Source: Clostridia bacterium (GTDB lineage Bacteria > Bacillota > Clostridia > Oscillospirales > Acutalibacteraceae). From it: a stretch of 64,000 nucleotides of DNA. Below are positions 35,715 to 44,831 of this stretch, one piece after another. The stretch covers positions 1 through 64,000 of the forward strand of contig JAFQQN010000003.1 of the NCBI GenBank assembly GCA_017410605.1, written 5' to 3'. The first letter of the stretch is position 1. Each line of letters begins with the position of its first letter. Under the pieces are notes generated by a model. It ran no database searches. It was not told the origin of the DNA and saw only the letters and a program-made list of their open reading frames with translations. The translations under genes were made by a program, and so were the position numbers.

Positions 35715-36149
35715 TTATAGATATTTTCTAATATCAATGGCAAGTCGTTCTTCAAGGTTTATAAGGCGTTTGGCAATATCCTTTGAAAACTCGTCTGCCG
35801 CCTTATATTCGTTTAAATATTTGTTAAGTGATTTAACACCCATATTACATCCGTCGGTCATAAGGTCGGCCACTGTGTTGTCAGAGCTGTCTACTGAAAG
35901 CTTAATATTTGTCTTCATCCAAGACATACCCTTGGCAATGGGGTTAGGTTCTTTGCCCTCGTCGGAATATTTGTTAAGTTCTTCTCTAATTTCGTCTTCT
36001 AATTTATCGTGTTCTCGTTTACATTCAACCAGGTACTTTTTAAAATCTTCGGATTTAACATAGTCCCTTACATCTTCAATAGAGGCAATACCCATTTTAA
36101 CACCGGCATCACATTCCCTCAAAAGCTTAATTGTATCTTGTTCTATCAT
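35715..36149 (-). CDS. Uncharacterised helical protein, possibly ferritin-like
   Basis: A 144-residue, strongly helical, charged protein without signal peptide or membrane helix. Repeated ExxH/ExxxD spacings (CKREHDKLEDEI, LINLEERLAIDI) recall the DUF2383/ferritin-like group, but no full di-iron site can be assembled. It is alone on the minus strand between GH2 and a flavoprotein gene. AGGAGC precedes the ATG. Confidence 0.6.
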   Translation of the reverse strand: MIEQDTIKLLRECDAGVKMGIASIEDVRDYVKSEDFKKYLVECKREHDKLEDEIREELNKYSDEGKEPNPIAKGMSWMKTNIKLSVDSSDNTVADLMTDGCNMGVKSLNKYLNEYKAADEFSKDIAKRLINLEERLAIDIRKYL

Positions 36150-36272
36150 AAAAACGCTCCTTTTATTTATTATTTAAAAATATGATTACCAAATAATTAA
36201 AAATTATTATTGAACGGCTCACTAAAATTTGATATAATTTATCAAAATAAAAATAAATTAAGGAAGAATAAA

Positions 36273-36890
36273 ATGAAAGTTTTAATGATTAACGGTAGTC
36301 CCAGAGAAAACGGCAATACTGCGTTAGCGCTTAAAGAGATGGAAAATGTGTTTCACACCCAAGGAATTGAGGTTAAAACTGTGCAAATCGGCAAAGAGGC
36401 TATAAGAGGTTGTATGGCCTGTTACAGCTGTAAAAAAACAGGCAAATGTGTAATTGACGATATTGTGAATGTTATAGCCAAAGATTTTGAAGAATGTGAT
36501 GGAATAGTTGTTGGCAGTCCTGTTTATTACGCTTCGGCTAACGGAACACTTATTTCTTTTTTAGACAGGCTTTTTTACAGTACCTCGTTTAGTAAAACAA
36601 TGAAGGTAGGGGCAAGTGTAGCAGTAGCCCGAAGAGGGGGATGCTCAAGCACCTTTGATGAACTGAATAAGTATTTCACGATTTGTGGAATGGCGGTTGC
36701 CTCCAGCCAGTACTGGAACAGTGTTCACGGCAGAAATATCGGTGATGTTGCGAAGGACGAAGAGGGTCTTCAAACAATGCGAACACTTGCAAATAATATG
36801 GTCTTTTTAATGAAGAGTATTGCTTTAGGCAAAGAAAAATTTGGTCTGCCTGAGAAAGAAAAGCCTATTGCCACAAATTTTGTTAAATAA
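36273..36890 (+). CDS. NADPH-dependent FMN reductase/iron-sulfur flavoprotein family
   Basis: A 205-residue flavodoxin fold. The FMN phosphate loop GSPRENGNTA lies at about 8-17, the segment CMACYSCKKTGKC resembles the cysteine cluster of iron-sulfur flavoproteins, and SPVYYASANGTLISFLDR binds the isoalloxazine ring. It is probably a cytosolic redox enzyme; whether it holds a 4Fe-4S cluster is uncertain. AAGGAAG is correctly placed. Confidence 0.87.
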   Translation: MKVLMINGSPRENGNTALALKEMENVFHTQGIEVKTVQIGKEAIRGCMACYSCKKTGKCVIDDIVNVIAKDFEECDGIVVGSPVYYASANGTLISFLDRLFYSTSFSKTMKVGASVAVARRGGCSSTFDELNKYFTICGMAVASSQYWNSVHGRNIGDVAKDEEGLQTMRTLANNMVFLMKSIALGKEKFGLPEKEKPIATNFVK

Positions 36891-36893
36891 AAC

Positions 36894-36922
36894 TTGCAAA
36901 ATAAAATTTAATGTGATATAAT
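36894..36922 (+). promoter_or_regulatory. Sigma-A promoter of the pheST operon
   Basis: TTGCAA (36894-36899), 17-base spacer, TATAAT (36917-36922), upstream of the T-box leader. Confidence 0.65.
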
Positions 36923-36928
36923 AACCCA

Positions 36929-37204
36929 GTAAATTTAATATAAATTTCTAATTAAATGCGTTGACAAAGAAAAGTAAGCGGTTTTGTTTTTGAACAGAGA
37001 GGGGTGCCCGTTGGCTGTGAGGCCCCCACAAAGGCTTCCGCCCAAGTTCCCTTTAGAGCAGTGTTGTTGAACGGGCAACCTATTAGACAGCAACGGTAGG
37101 CACCGTTAACGGCCGGAAGAGTGTTTGCTCTTTTATTTCAGAGCAAAAATTTGGGTGGTACCGCGGAGTTATTGGCTTCGTCCCTTTTGGGACGAGGTTT
37201 TTTT
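36929..37204 (+). promoter_or_regulatory. T-box leader controlling pheST
   Basis: The 5' part folds as a stem I with the AGAG/GTTGG-type conserved bases (36996-37018). The antiterminator carries the invariant TGGGTGGTACCGCGG (37152-37166). A 9-bp terminator (37176-37184 with 37189-37197) and T run follow. Uncharged tRNA-Phe should pair with a TTC specifier (candidates at 37036 and 37047) and with the T-box bulge to prevent termination. The specifier choice is not resolved by eye. Confidence 0.9.
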
Positions 37205-37264
37205 ATTTTTCTATTAAAAAATTGTCCCTTTAAAAATGAAAAGTGGTACGAAAGGATGTTTTTT

Positions 37265-38284
37265 ATGAAGCAAAAGCTTGAAGAAATTAAGGTTCAGGCC
37301 AAGGCCGCACTTGAGGCGGCAGACAGCACCCAGGCTGTTGATGAAATTCGTGTTAAGTTTTTGGGTAAAAAGGGTGAGCTTACTGCTATTTTAAAGCAAA
37401 TGGGTTCTCTTTCTCCTGAAGAAAGACCGGTTATGGGTCAACTTGCCAATGAGGTAAGGGGTGAAATAGAAGAGGCTATAGCTGTTTCTCTTAAAGAAAT
37501 GAAAGCCAAGGCTCAGACAGCAAGGCTCGAAAAAGAGGCTGTAGATATTTCTATCTCAGGCAAAAGAAAAGAAAACGGTTCTTTGCACCCAATAAATTCT
37601 GCATTAGAGGACCTTATTGATATTTTCCGTTCAATGGGCTTTGACGTTGTAGACGGCCCCGAGGTTGAAACAGAGTATTATAACTTTGAAGCACTTAATG
37701 TTCCGGCAGACCACCCGGCGAGGGATATGCAGGACACATTCTATCTTACCGATAGTATGCTTCTTCGCACCCAAACCTCTGCCACACAAATAAGAACAAT
37801 GGAAAGCCGTAAGCCCCCCATTAGAATGATTGCACCCGGAAGAGTTTATCGCTCTGACGATGTTGATGCAACCCATTCTCCCGTTTTCCACCAGGTTGAG
37901 GGTCTTGTTGTTGATAAGGGAATTACAATGTGCGACCTCAAAGGTACACTAGAGCAAATGGCAAGAGAGATTTATGGTAAAGATACCAAGGTTAAGTTCC
38001 GCCCCTCTTTCTTCCCGTTTACTGAACCTAGTGTTGAGGTTGACGTTTCTTGTAGCGAATGTGGCGGCAAGGGCTGTCGCGTTTGCAAGGGCTCCGGTTG
38101 GATTGAAATTTTAGGCGCAGGTATGGTTCATCCAAGAGTTTTGGCCGGTTGCGGCATTGACCCTGAGGTATATTCAGGTTTTGCTTTTGGTATTGGTCTT
38201 GACCGTCTTACAACCACACGCCATAAGATAAGCGATATTCGTCTTCTTTTTGAAAACGATATGCGTTTTCTTAAGCAATTTTAA
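37265..38284 (+). CDS. pheS: Phenylalanyl-tRNA synthetase alpha subunit
   Basis: Catalytic subunit of the alpha2-beta2 enzyme. The 339 residues begin with a coiled coil (about 1-85), followed by class II motifs: [45 protein letters not shown] (motif 2) and FGIGLDRL (motif 3). [17 protein letters not shown] is the family segment before [13 protein letters not shown] 37265 is nine bases after AAAGG. Confidence 0.98.
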   Translation: MKQKLEEIKVQAKAALEAADSTQAVDEIRVKFLGKKGELTAILKQMGSLSPEERPVMGQLANEVRGEIEEAIAVSLKEMKAKAQTARLEKEAVDISISGKRKENGSLHPINSALEDLIDIFRSMGFDVVDGPEVETEYYNFEALNVPADHPARDMQDTFYLTDSMLLRTQTSATQIRTMESRKPPIRMIAPGRVYRSDDVDATHSPVFHQVEGLVVDKGITMCDLKGTLEQMAREIYGKDTKVKFRPSFFPFTEPSVEVDVSCSECGGKGCRVCKGSGWIEILGAGMVHPRVLAGCGIDPEVYSGFAFGIGLDRLTTTRHKISDIRLLFENDMRFLKQF

Positions 38285-38302
38285 GAAAGGGAGGTTATAA
38301 TA

Positions 38303-40693
38303 ATGAAGGTTTCACTTGAACAGTTAAAACGCTATGTTGAAATTAATGTAGAACCCTTAGAGCTTTGCGACCGTATGGTTATGGCAGGTTTTGAGGTTGA
38401 AGAGGCAATAAACACCGCCGACACAATGGATAGAGTTGTTGTTGGTAAAATTTTAAAAATAACCCCCCACGAAAATTCAGACCACTTGGTTATATGCCAG
38501 TTAGATGTTGGTGAGGGTGAGCCGGTTCAAATTGTTACCGGTGCAAATAATGTTTTTGAGGGCGCTTTTGTTCCCGCTGCTCTTCACAATTCACACCTCC
38601 CTAACGGTATGAACATTAAAAGTGGTAAGCTTAGGGGCGTTATTTCTAACGGTATGCTTTGCAGTGGCGAAGAGCTTAAAATTACCGAGGAAGAATATGA
38701 GGGTGCTTCGGTAAACGGTATTCTTATTCTTAAAGGAGAACCTAAGCCCGGTACAGATATGCGTGAGGTTTTAGGCCTTAATGATTGGATAATAGATTTT
38801 AAAATTACCGCCAATCGCCCTGATTGTCAGAGCGTTTTGGGAATTGCAAGAGAAATTGGTGTGGTGCTTGGAACCAAGTTTGTTCCTCCTGTTCCTACCT
38901 ATAAAACCATCAAGGGCGATATAAACGAGAAAATTAGCGTAGAGGTTAAAAACTTTGAGCTTTGCCCAAGATATATTGGACGTTATGTTAAAAATATTAA
39001 ACTTGCCCCATCACCCGATTGGATGAAGAGAAGCCTTATTGCTTCGGGTATGCGCCCAATAAATAACATTGTTGATATTACTAACTTTGTTATGCTTGAA
39101 ACAGGCCAACCTCTTCACGCTTTTGATTACCGCGATATTAAGGGTGGAAAAATTATTGTTCGAACAGCCCAAAACGGCGAGAAAATGACCACCCTTGATG
39201 GTAAAGAGCACACCTTAAACGACAGTATGTTGGTTATTGCCGATGCAAACGAGCCCTCTTGTATGGCCGGTATAATGGGTGGCCTTAACAGCGAAATTAA
39301 AGAGGATACTAGTGAACTTTTCTTAGAGTCTGCTAAGTTTAAAAGAGACAGTGTTCGCCGTACTGCAAGAGCCTTGGGTATTAGAACCGAGTCTAGCGCG
39401 AGGTATGAGCGCGGAACCGATATTATGAATACTAAGTATGCCTCTGACCGTGCTTTACAGCTTATTGACGAGCTTGGCGCCGGTGAGATATATGAGGGTG
39501 TTATTGATTGTAATAACGGTCTGCCGGAGGAAAGAAACCTTTCAACCAGCGTTCAGAAAATTAATGGACTTTTAGGTCTTGAAATTTCTGGTCAAAAGAT
39601 GTGTGATATTCTTAACAGTCTTCACATTCCTACAACCCTTGAGGGCGATACCCTTAATTCAAAAATCCCCTCGTTTAGAGATGATATTGAGTTTATGGCT
39701 GATATAGCCGAAGAGGTTATGAGAATTTACGGCTACGACCATATTAAGGGTTCGCCAATGAACGCTCAGGTTTTAAGAGGTACCATTACCCCCGAAAGAG
39801 CTCTTGATAACAAAATTAAAAGTGTGCTTTGCGCCGACGGAATGTATGAGATAACCACATATTCTTTTATTTCTAACCACGCTATTGATGTTTTAGGTCT
39901 GCCTGAAGAGGATAAGAGGAATCAGATAATTTATATCCGCAATCCCTTGGGTGATGAATATTCTGCAATGCGTACCCAGCTTACCACTTCAATGCTTACG
40001 GTTCTTGCTACCAATATTAACCGCAAAATTCCCTCTGCAAGGCTATTTGAGGTTTCTAAACGTTTTATGCCTAAGGCATTGCCCCTTACCGAGCAACCCG
40101 ACGAGCTGAAAACCCTTTCCCTTGGTCTTTATGGCGAGGGCGAAGACTTCTTTACCCTTAAGGGTGAGGTTGAACAGGTGCTTGAAACTTGTGGCGTAAC
40201 TGCAAAATATGTAAGAGCAGAGGAACCTTATCTCCATCCCGGTCGTAGTGCAAAGGCTATGGTAGGGGAAAAGGTTGTAGCAGTGTTTGGTGAGCTTCAC
40301 CCCGAAACGGCTGAAAAGTTTGGTATAGATACAAGGGTTTATGTTGCCGAGGTTTATTTAGATATGCTTTTAAATACTGAAAAGCCTCTTGTTATTTATC
40401 AGCCTCTACCCAAGTTCCCGGCCGTTAACCGCGACCTTGCATTGCTTTGCGACCGCCAGATGCCGGTTGGTGATTTAATTGAAATCATCACAAAAGCCGC
40501 GGGAAAATCATTAGAAAATGTTGCGCTTTTCGATATTTACGAGGGTGCGCAGATTCCCGATGGCAAAAAGAGTGTTGCTTTTAACATTACACTTCGCTCT
40601 AAGGAAGCAACCCTTACCGACGAACAGGTTGAAAGCATTATGAACAAGGTTATTTCCAAGCTTTCTGCCGCCGGTGCCGAGCTAAGAAGATAA
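38303..40693 (+). CDS. pheT: Phenylalanyl-tRNA synthetase beta subunit
   Basis: A 796-residue subunit with N-terminal tRNA-binding EMAP-like domain (about 40-150), B3/B4 editing domain (about 200-380, with TESSARYERG), B5 domain and C-terminal anticodon-binding domain (KFPAVNRDLALL). It follows pheS by 18 bases with AAAGGGAGG. The length is typical. Confidence 0.98.
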   Translation: MKVSLEQLKRYVEINVEPLELCDRMVMAGFEVEEAINTADTMDRVVVGKILKITPHENSDHLVICQLDVGEGEPVQIVTGANNVFEGAFVPAALHNSHLPNGMNIKSGKLRGVISNGMLCSGEELKITEEEYEGASVNGILILKGEPKPGTDMREVLGLNDWIIDFKITANRPDCQSVLGIAREIGVVLGTKFVPPVPTYKTIKGDINEKISVEVKNFELCPRYIGRYVKNIKLAPSPDWMKRSLIASGMRPINNIVDITNFVMLETGQPLHAFDYRDIKGGKIIVRTAQNGEKMTTLDGKEHTLNDSMLVIADANEPSCMAGIMGGLNSEIKEDTSELFLESAKFKRDSVRRTARALGIRTESSARYERGTDIMNTKYASDRALQLIDELGAGEIYEGVIDCNNGLPEERNLSTSVQKINGLLGLEISGQKMCDILNSLHIPTTLEGDTLNSKIPSFRDDIEFMADIAEEVMRIYGYDHIKGSPMNAQVLRGTITPERALDNKIKSVLCADGMYEITTYSFISNHAIDVLGLPEEDKRNQIIYIRNPLGDEYSAMRTQLTTSMLTVLATNINRKIPSARLFEVSKRFMPKALPLTEQPDELKTLSLGLYGEGEDFFTLKGEVEQVLETCGVTAKYVRAEEPYLHPGRSAKAMVGEKVVAVFGELHPETAEKFGIDTRVYVAEVYLDMLLNTEKPLVIYQPLPKFPAVNRDLALLCDRQMPVGDLIEIITKAAGKSLENVALFDIYEGAQIPDGKKSVAFNITLRSKEATLTDEQVESIMNKVISKLSAAGAELRR

Positions 40694-40705
40694 ATTCAGT
40701 CTTTA

Positions 40706-40737
40706 TTTTGCGGGCAAGAATTTTCTTGTCCGCAAAA
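40706..40737 (+). terminator. Hairpin after pheT
   Basis: A 15-bp stem with one G-U pair (40706-40720 with 40723-40737). The following T run is weak, so termination may be incomplete. Confidence 0.65.
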
Positions 40738-40873
40738 TTGAGTTTTACAGGTTCTTTGAACGGAACAATAGTTAAAATTTTAAAAGTTTTTTAAAAATCA
40801 TATATAACACTTGAAAATTAGCGAAATCTGGTATAAAATAATATAAAACCTAAACAAGGGAGCTGTGATAATA

Positions 40874-41116
40874 ATGGATAAGACTATGACCTTCTCTTTA
40901 GGCAACGACCGTGAACGAGAAATACGCGAAATTCTTTTAACCGTGTATTCCTCTTTGAAAGAAAAAGGCTATAACCCTATCAATCAAATAGTGGGCTATA
41001 TTTTGTCAGAAGACCCCACCTATATCACTACACACAATAATGCCCGAAATTTAATTAGAAAAATAGATAGGGATACTTTGCTTCAAACCCTTGTTAAATA
41101 TTATATGACAAAATAA
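40874..41116 (+). CDS. ireB: IreB family regulatory phosphoprotein (UPF0297)
   Basis: An 80-residue protein beginning MDKTMTFSL and including [18 protein letters not shown], the full UPF0297 pattern. In enterococci IreB is phosphorylated by the kinase IreK on N-terminal threonines and modulates cell-wall stress resistance; T4 and T6 here are the equivalents by position. The usual neighbour ruvX is not next to it; a small unknown protein is. Confidence 0.92.
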   Translation: MDKTMTFSLGNDREREIREILLTVYSSLKEKGYNPINQIVGYILSEDPTYITTHNNARNLIRKIDRDTLLQTLVKYYMTK

Positions 41117-41139
41117 TTTTGTCGGAAAGACGGTGTATT

Positions 41140-41421
41140 ATGGCAGAAAAGTTTCTGACCTATAAAGGCCGCCCGTTGGTTAGGGGCGGCAATACAATGT
41201 ATTACGGAAATATGTCTGACGAATATGTTTGTATGCTTCAAATTTTAACCACTAAAGAACAGGACGGCGAACAGGTACCTGATAAAATTCAAATTCAGCT
41301 TATGAGAACCGACCCCAAGGTTCCCATTTTAGAAAGAATTGAGAAAAACAGTGAAAAACGCGGCCTTTATAACGCTATGGACGTTGCCTCTATCTGGCTT
41401 GACCGCGCACTTAAGGGCTAA
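41140..41421 (+). CDS. Small conserved-looking protein of unknown function
   Basis: 93 residues (MAEKFLTYKGRPLVRGGNTM). A beta-rich first half (YGNMSDEYVCMLQIL) and a helical C terminus (NAMDVASIWLDRALKG) suggest a compact domain. It is 23 bases after ireB and shares its terminator, so both are probably co-transcribed. I do not recognise the family. The ATG is preferred over a TTG at 41119. Confidence 0.65.
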   Translation: MAEKFLTYKGRPLVRGGNTMYYGNMSDEYVCMLQILTTKEQDGEQVPDKIQIQLMRTDPKVPILERIEKNSEKRGLYNAMDVASIWLDRALKG

Positions 41422-41445
41422 AATTTAAAATATATTTTGCAAGTA

Positions 41446-41481
41446 AAAACCTCCCGAAGCGTAATAGCTTTGGGAGGTTTT
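41446..41481. terminator. Bidirectional terminator
   Basis: AAAACCTCCCGAAGC / GCTTTGGGAGGTTTT, 15 bp with one G-U pair, between the unknown gene and the converging SLOG pseudogene. Confidence 0.85.
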
Positions 41482-41491
41482 GCTATATGAT

Positions 41492-41821
41492 TTATACGAT
41501 AATAACGGAAATATCTTTTTTTATTTTCTGACAAGTTTTAATAACATTTTCGGTACCTTTTGATTTTCCATCCCAAAATGCCAATACTTTGTCTGCGTAC
41601 TTAATAATTTGCAAATTTCTTTTTATAGGTGCAGCTCGGCCATATTTAGAATATTCAGGAAGAAACAAAGTTAGTTTTAAATTTTTTTCTTCGGCTAATT
41701 TTTCGGCACATTTATCTACACCAAAAGCCCCACCAGAAACAATCTCTGTAACACTGTCGGGTAGAGATGTTTCTAGATTTTAAATTTCAATACATCTAGA
41801 ACCAATTATAGCAATTTTCAT
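41492..41821 (-). pseudogene. SLOG-type protein gene with an in-frame stop
   Basis: A 110-codon frame begins MKIAIIGSRCIEI, meets a TAA at codon 14 (41780-41782), then continues NLETSLPD, VSGGAFGVD, GRAAPIKRN, FWDGKSKGT to its end without other damage. Every motif matches the intact SLOG protein at 16700-17062 in order, and the TAA sits where that protein has Asn. A GAGAGGTG ribosome site is kept. Recent inactivation, a sequencing error or a read-through stop are all possible. It faces the XRE gene at 41913. Confidence 0.8.
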
Positions 41822-41846
41822 ATATTCACCTCTCGTCTTGCTGATA

Positions 41847-41887
41847 GGACAATATTTACTCAAATATAGTATACACTATTTTTGTCC
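41847..41887. promoter_or_regulatory. Inverted repeat between SLOG pseudogene and XRE gene
   Basis: GGACAATATT (41847-41856) and its near reverse complement ATTTTTGTCC (41878-41887) are separated by 21 AT-rich bases. The site covers the likely shared promoter region, so it may be the operator of the adjacent XRE regulator. Confidence 0.45.
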
Positions 41888-41912
41888 AATTTCAAGACAT
41901 ATGGTGATATAA

Positions 41913-42155
41913 ATGAAAAGAATTGTAGATATAAATCAATTTAATATTACGGGAACTAAAATAAAATCAGCCAGAATTTCTGCTGGATTAAGCCAACAAC
42001 AGCTTTCTAATAAATTAGAGCTTATGGCAGTGTATATTTGCCGAGGTTCAATTTCCAGAATTGAAAATGGTGAACGAACTGTAACAGATATAGAGCTTGA
42101 TGCAATATCTAAAACATTAAATGTTTCTTTGAATTACTTGTTTGGAAGAGAATAG
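41913..42155 (+). CDS. Small XRE-family transcriptional regulator
   Basis: An 80-residue protein that is essentially a helix-turn-helix domain: KIKSARISAGLSQQQLSNKL, the recognition helix around YICRGSISRIENGERTVT and a closing helix ELDAISKTLNVSLNYLFG. It is divergent from the SLOG pseudogene, with an inverted repeat between. It likely autoregulates and formerly controlled the SLOG gene. Confidence 0.85.
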   Translation: MKRIVDINQFNITGTKIKSARISAGLSQQQLSNKLELMAVYICRGSISRIENGERTVTDIELDAISKTLNVSLNYLFGRE

Positions 42156-42157
42156 TT

Positions 42158-42194
42158 AAACCTCCCAAAGCGGTTGCTTTGGGAGGTTTTTATA
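42158..42194. terminator. Bidirectional terminator
   Basis: AAACCTCCCAAAGC / GGTT loop / GCTTTGGGAGGTTT, 14 bp, followed by TTTTT. It nearly repeats the stem of the hairpin at 41446-41481. Confidence 0.88.
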
Positions 42195-42195
42195 A

Positions 42196-43167
42196 TTATA
42201 TATCCGAATTAAGTTCCATAGCCATCTTTATAATTTGCGCCACGTCGTCTATGGAGCTAATTTCGGCACATTTTTTTCTAAGTGTGGCGGCACCCCTAAG
42301 TCCGTACATATACCAAGCGGTGTGCTTTCTTGATTCTAAAATAGCATTGTGGGGGTCTTTATATTCCATCATAAGGGTTATTTGCTTTAAAAGCGTCTCC
42401 ATTCTTTTTGAAAGGGGAGGGTCGGGAAGTACTGCTTCGCTTCCAAGGTAGGCATTTATCTGGCTGAAAAGCCAAGGCCTTCCCATAGCGGCTCGGCCAA
42501 CCATAACAAGGTCGCACCCGGTCTGCTCATACATTAATGCGGCCTCTTTTGTTGTGGTAATATCGCCGTTGCCTATAACCGGAATATTTACTGCTTTTTT
42601 TACATTACGAATAACATTCCAATCGGCCGAGGGGGCATACATTTGCTCTCTTGTTCGTCCGTGTACTGTTATTGCAGAGGCTCCGTTCGCTTCAACAATT
42701 TTTGCTACCTCAACTGCATTAACAGAGTTTTTATCCCACCCTGAGCGTATTTTTACTGTAACAGGCAAGTTAGTAGCTTCTACAACCGCTTTGGTTATTT
42801 CCCCTGCAAGTTTGGGATTTTTTAAAATTGCCGAGCCACCGCCTGAGCTAATAACCTTGGGTGCAGGGCAACCCATATTAATATCTATAAAATCGGGATT
42901 ATAGCTTTGGGCTATTTTAGCGGCTTCGGCCATTGTTTCGGGGTCGCCCCCAAAAATTTGACTGGCCATAGGTCTTTGCCCGTCGGTTACGCTAAGTAAA
43001 GTCTTAGACTTTTTGTCCCCCATACTTACCCCCTTTGCACTTGTAAGCTCACCCACGCAAAAGGCGGCACCGTAGCCCATACATATTTCTCTCATTGCAC
43101 GGTCGGCCACACCGGCCATTGGGGCCAGGGCGGCAAACCCGTCAAAGGTTATGTTTCCTATCTTCAT
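42196..43167 (-). CDS. dusB: tRNA-dihydrouridine synthase (DusB type)
   Basis: FMN enzyme reducing uridines in tRNA. The 323 residues show APMAGVADRAMRE at the N terminus, the catalytic cysteine in DINMGCPAPKV (near 99), IRSGWD, ITVHGRTREQMY and GNGDI. Firmicutes usually carry DusB-like forms; the modified position is not determinable here. Confidence 0.93.
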   Translation of the reverse strand: MKIGNITFDGFAALAPMAGVADRAMREICMGYGAAFCVGELTSAKGVSMGDKKSKTLLSVTDGQRPMASQIFGGDPETMAEAAKIAQSYNPDFIDINMGCPAPKVISSGGGSAILKNPKLAGEITKAVVEATNLPVTVKIRSGWDKNSVNAVEVAKIVEANGASAITVHGRTREQMYAPSADWNVIRNVKKAVNIPVIGNGDITTTKEAALMYEQTGCDLVMVGRAAMGRPWLFSQINAYLGSEAVLPDPPLSKRMETLLKQITLMMEYKDPHNAILESRKHTAWYMYGLRGAATLRKKCAEISSIDDVAQIIKMAMELNSDI

Positions 43168-43288
43168 TAAATCAATCCTCAGTAAAGCTTTAAAATATTA
43201 AGAAGCCCTAAAAGTGGCTTTTGCTAGCGTTTATAAAACAATTTAACAAATAGAATATAGCATATTAAAATGCATACTGTCAAGGCTT

Positions 43289-43497
43289 TTATGCATATAT
43301 ATTCGGTTGTTGCTTTCGTGTTTTAATGTAATAATGTGTCAAAAACCATCTTATTTTTCGTACTTTTTGTGCAGATTGCTAAAAGTGATTGAATTTAAGG
43401 ATTTTTATTCACTTTTTCCTTGACTTTATGGGGTAAAATGAATATAATATGCATATACCGAGCATAAAACTTGCATATTTCGTGAATAAATGAATAG
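43289..43497 (+). promoter_or_regulatory. argG promoter with ARG-box-like sites
   Basis: The 341-base gap before argG holds TTGACT (43420-43425) and TATAAT (43443-43448), 17 bases apart. TGAATATAATATGCAT (43439-43454) overlaps the -10 and resembles an ArgR box. CGTGAATAAATGAATAG (43481-43497) is a second candidate. A third lies inverted at 43289-43306. ArgR repression by arginine is inferred; argR is not in the window. The rest of the gap is AT-rich with nothing recognised. Confidence 0.6.
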
Positions 43498-43508
43498 GAG
43501 AATATAAA

Positions 43509-44741
43509 ATGAATAAGAAGGATATTAAAAAAGTTGTTTTAGCATATTCCGGTGGTCTTGATACATCAATTATAATTCCTTGGCTTAAGGAAAATTACAA
43601 TAACTGTGAGGTTATTGCTGTGTCTGGCGACGTAGGTCAGGGCACCGAGTTAGACGGCTTAGAGGAAAAGGCTTTGGCTACAGGTGCATCAAAGCTTTAT
43701 GTTCTCGACCTTAAGAAAGAATATGTTGAAGAATATATTTGGCCTTGCCTTAAAGCAGGTGCTGATTATGAAGAATATTTACTTGGTACCTCTCATGCAC
43801 GTCCTTGCATTGCAAAGGGCTTGGCAGAAATAGCCATTAAAGAGGGAGCCGATGCTATTTGCCACGGCTGTACCGGTAAGGGTAATGACCAGGTTCGTTT
43901 TGAGCTTACCTTAAAGGCCTTTGCCCCAGAAATGGCTATTATCGCCCCCTGGAGAGAGTGGGATATTAAGTCCAGAGAAGAAGAAATAGAATATGCTGAG
44001 GCACATAACATTCCTCTTAAAATTAATAGAGAAACAAACTATTCTAAGGACAAAAACGTATGGCACCTTTCTCACGAGGGTCTTGATTTAGAGAACCCCG
44101 CAAACGAACCTCTTTATAACAAAGAGGGCTTCCTTGAAATGGGTGTTTCACCTGAAATGGCTCCCGATAAGCCCACCTATGTTACAATTCATTTTGAACA
44201 GGGTGTTCCTACTGCCGTTGACGGTGTTGAGATGAACGGCCTTGAAATTGTTGAAAAGCTTAATGAATTGGGCGGTGCCAACGGTGTAGGTCTTTTAGAT
44301 ATTGTTGAAAACAGGCTTGTAGGTATGAAGTCCAGAGGCGTTTATGAAACTCCCGGTGGAGAGATACTCTATAAGGCTCATGCAATGCTTGAAACAATTA
44401 CATTAGATAGAGAAACCTCTCATTATAAGAGACTTGTAGCTCAGAAGTTTGGTGAGCTTGTTTATAACGGTCTTTGGTTTACACCATTAAGAGAAGCGCT
44501 TTCTGCTTTTGTTGACGAAACACAAAAAACTGTTACTGGCGATGTAAAGGTTAAGCTTTATAAGGGCAATGTAATTAACGCCGGTGTTACTTCCGATTAT
44601 ACACTTTATGACGAAAATGTTGCTTCTTTCGGTGATGACGGCGGTGCTTATGACCAGAAGGATTCAGCAGGATTTATCAATCTGTTTGGTCTTTCTATTA
44701 AGGTTAAAGCTCTTTTAGACAAGCAAAGAAAGTCTAAGTAA
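43509..44741 (+). CDS. argG: Argininosuccinate synthase
   Basis: Joins citrulline and aspartate with ATP. The 410 residues have the PP-loop AYSGGLDTS (about 12-20), the [10 protein letters not shown] segment, the [13 protein letters not shown] motif and [11 protein letters not shown]. It heads the arginine operon, but a 90-base gap separates it from argH. AGGAG precedes the ATG. Confidence 0.98.
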   Translation: MNKKDIKKVVLAYSGGLDTSIIIPWLKENYNNCEVIAVSGDVGQGTELDGLEEKALATGASKLYVLDLKKEYVEEYIWPCLKAGADYEEYLLGTSHARPCIAKGLAEIAIKEGADAICHGCTGKGNDQVRFELTLKAFAPEMAIIAPWREWDIKSREEEIEYAEAHNIPLKINRETNYSKDKNVWHLSHEGLDLENPANEPLYNKEGFLEMGVSPEMAPDKPTYVTIHFEQGVPTAVDGVEMNGLEIVEKLNELGGANGVGLLDIVENRLVGMKSRGVYETPGGEILYKAHAMLETITLDRETSHYKRLVAQKFGELVYNGLWFTPLREALSAFVDETQKTVTGDVKVKLYKGNVINAGVTSDYTLYDENVASFGDDGGAYDQKDSAGFINLFGLSIKVKALLDKQRKSK

Positions 44742-44831
44742 TGTTTAAATAATATATAACTTAAGGCGCGTTTGCAATAGGTTTTCCCTTTGCCGACGTG
44801 CCGAAAAATTGTTTATTGAGGTTTTGTAATT

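Noticed and set aside
37121..37264. Extended pheS start within the leader
   Set aside because: The added sequence is the T-box antiterminator and terminator; ATG 37265 has the correct ribosome site and family N terminus.
41589..41783. Short plus-strand open frame across the SLOG pseudogene
   Set aside because: It is the antisense of motif-bearing SLOG sequence and has no ribosome site.
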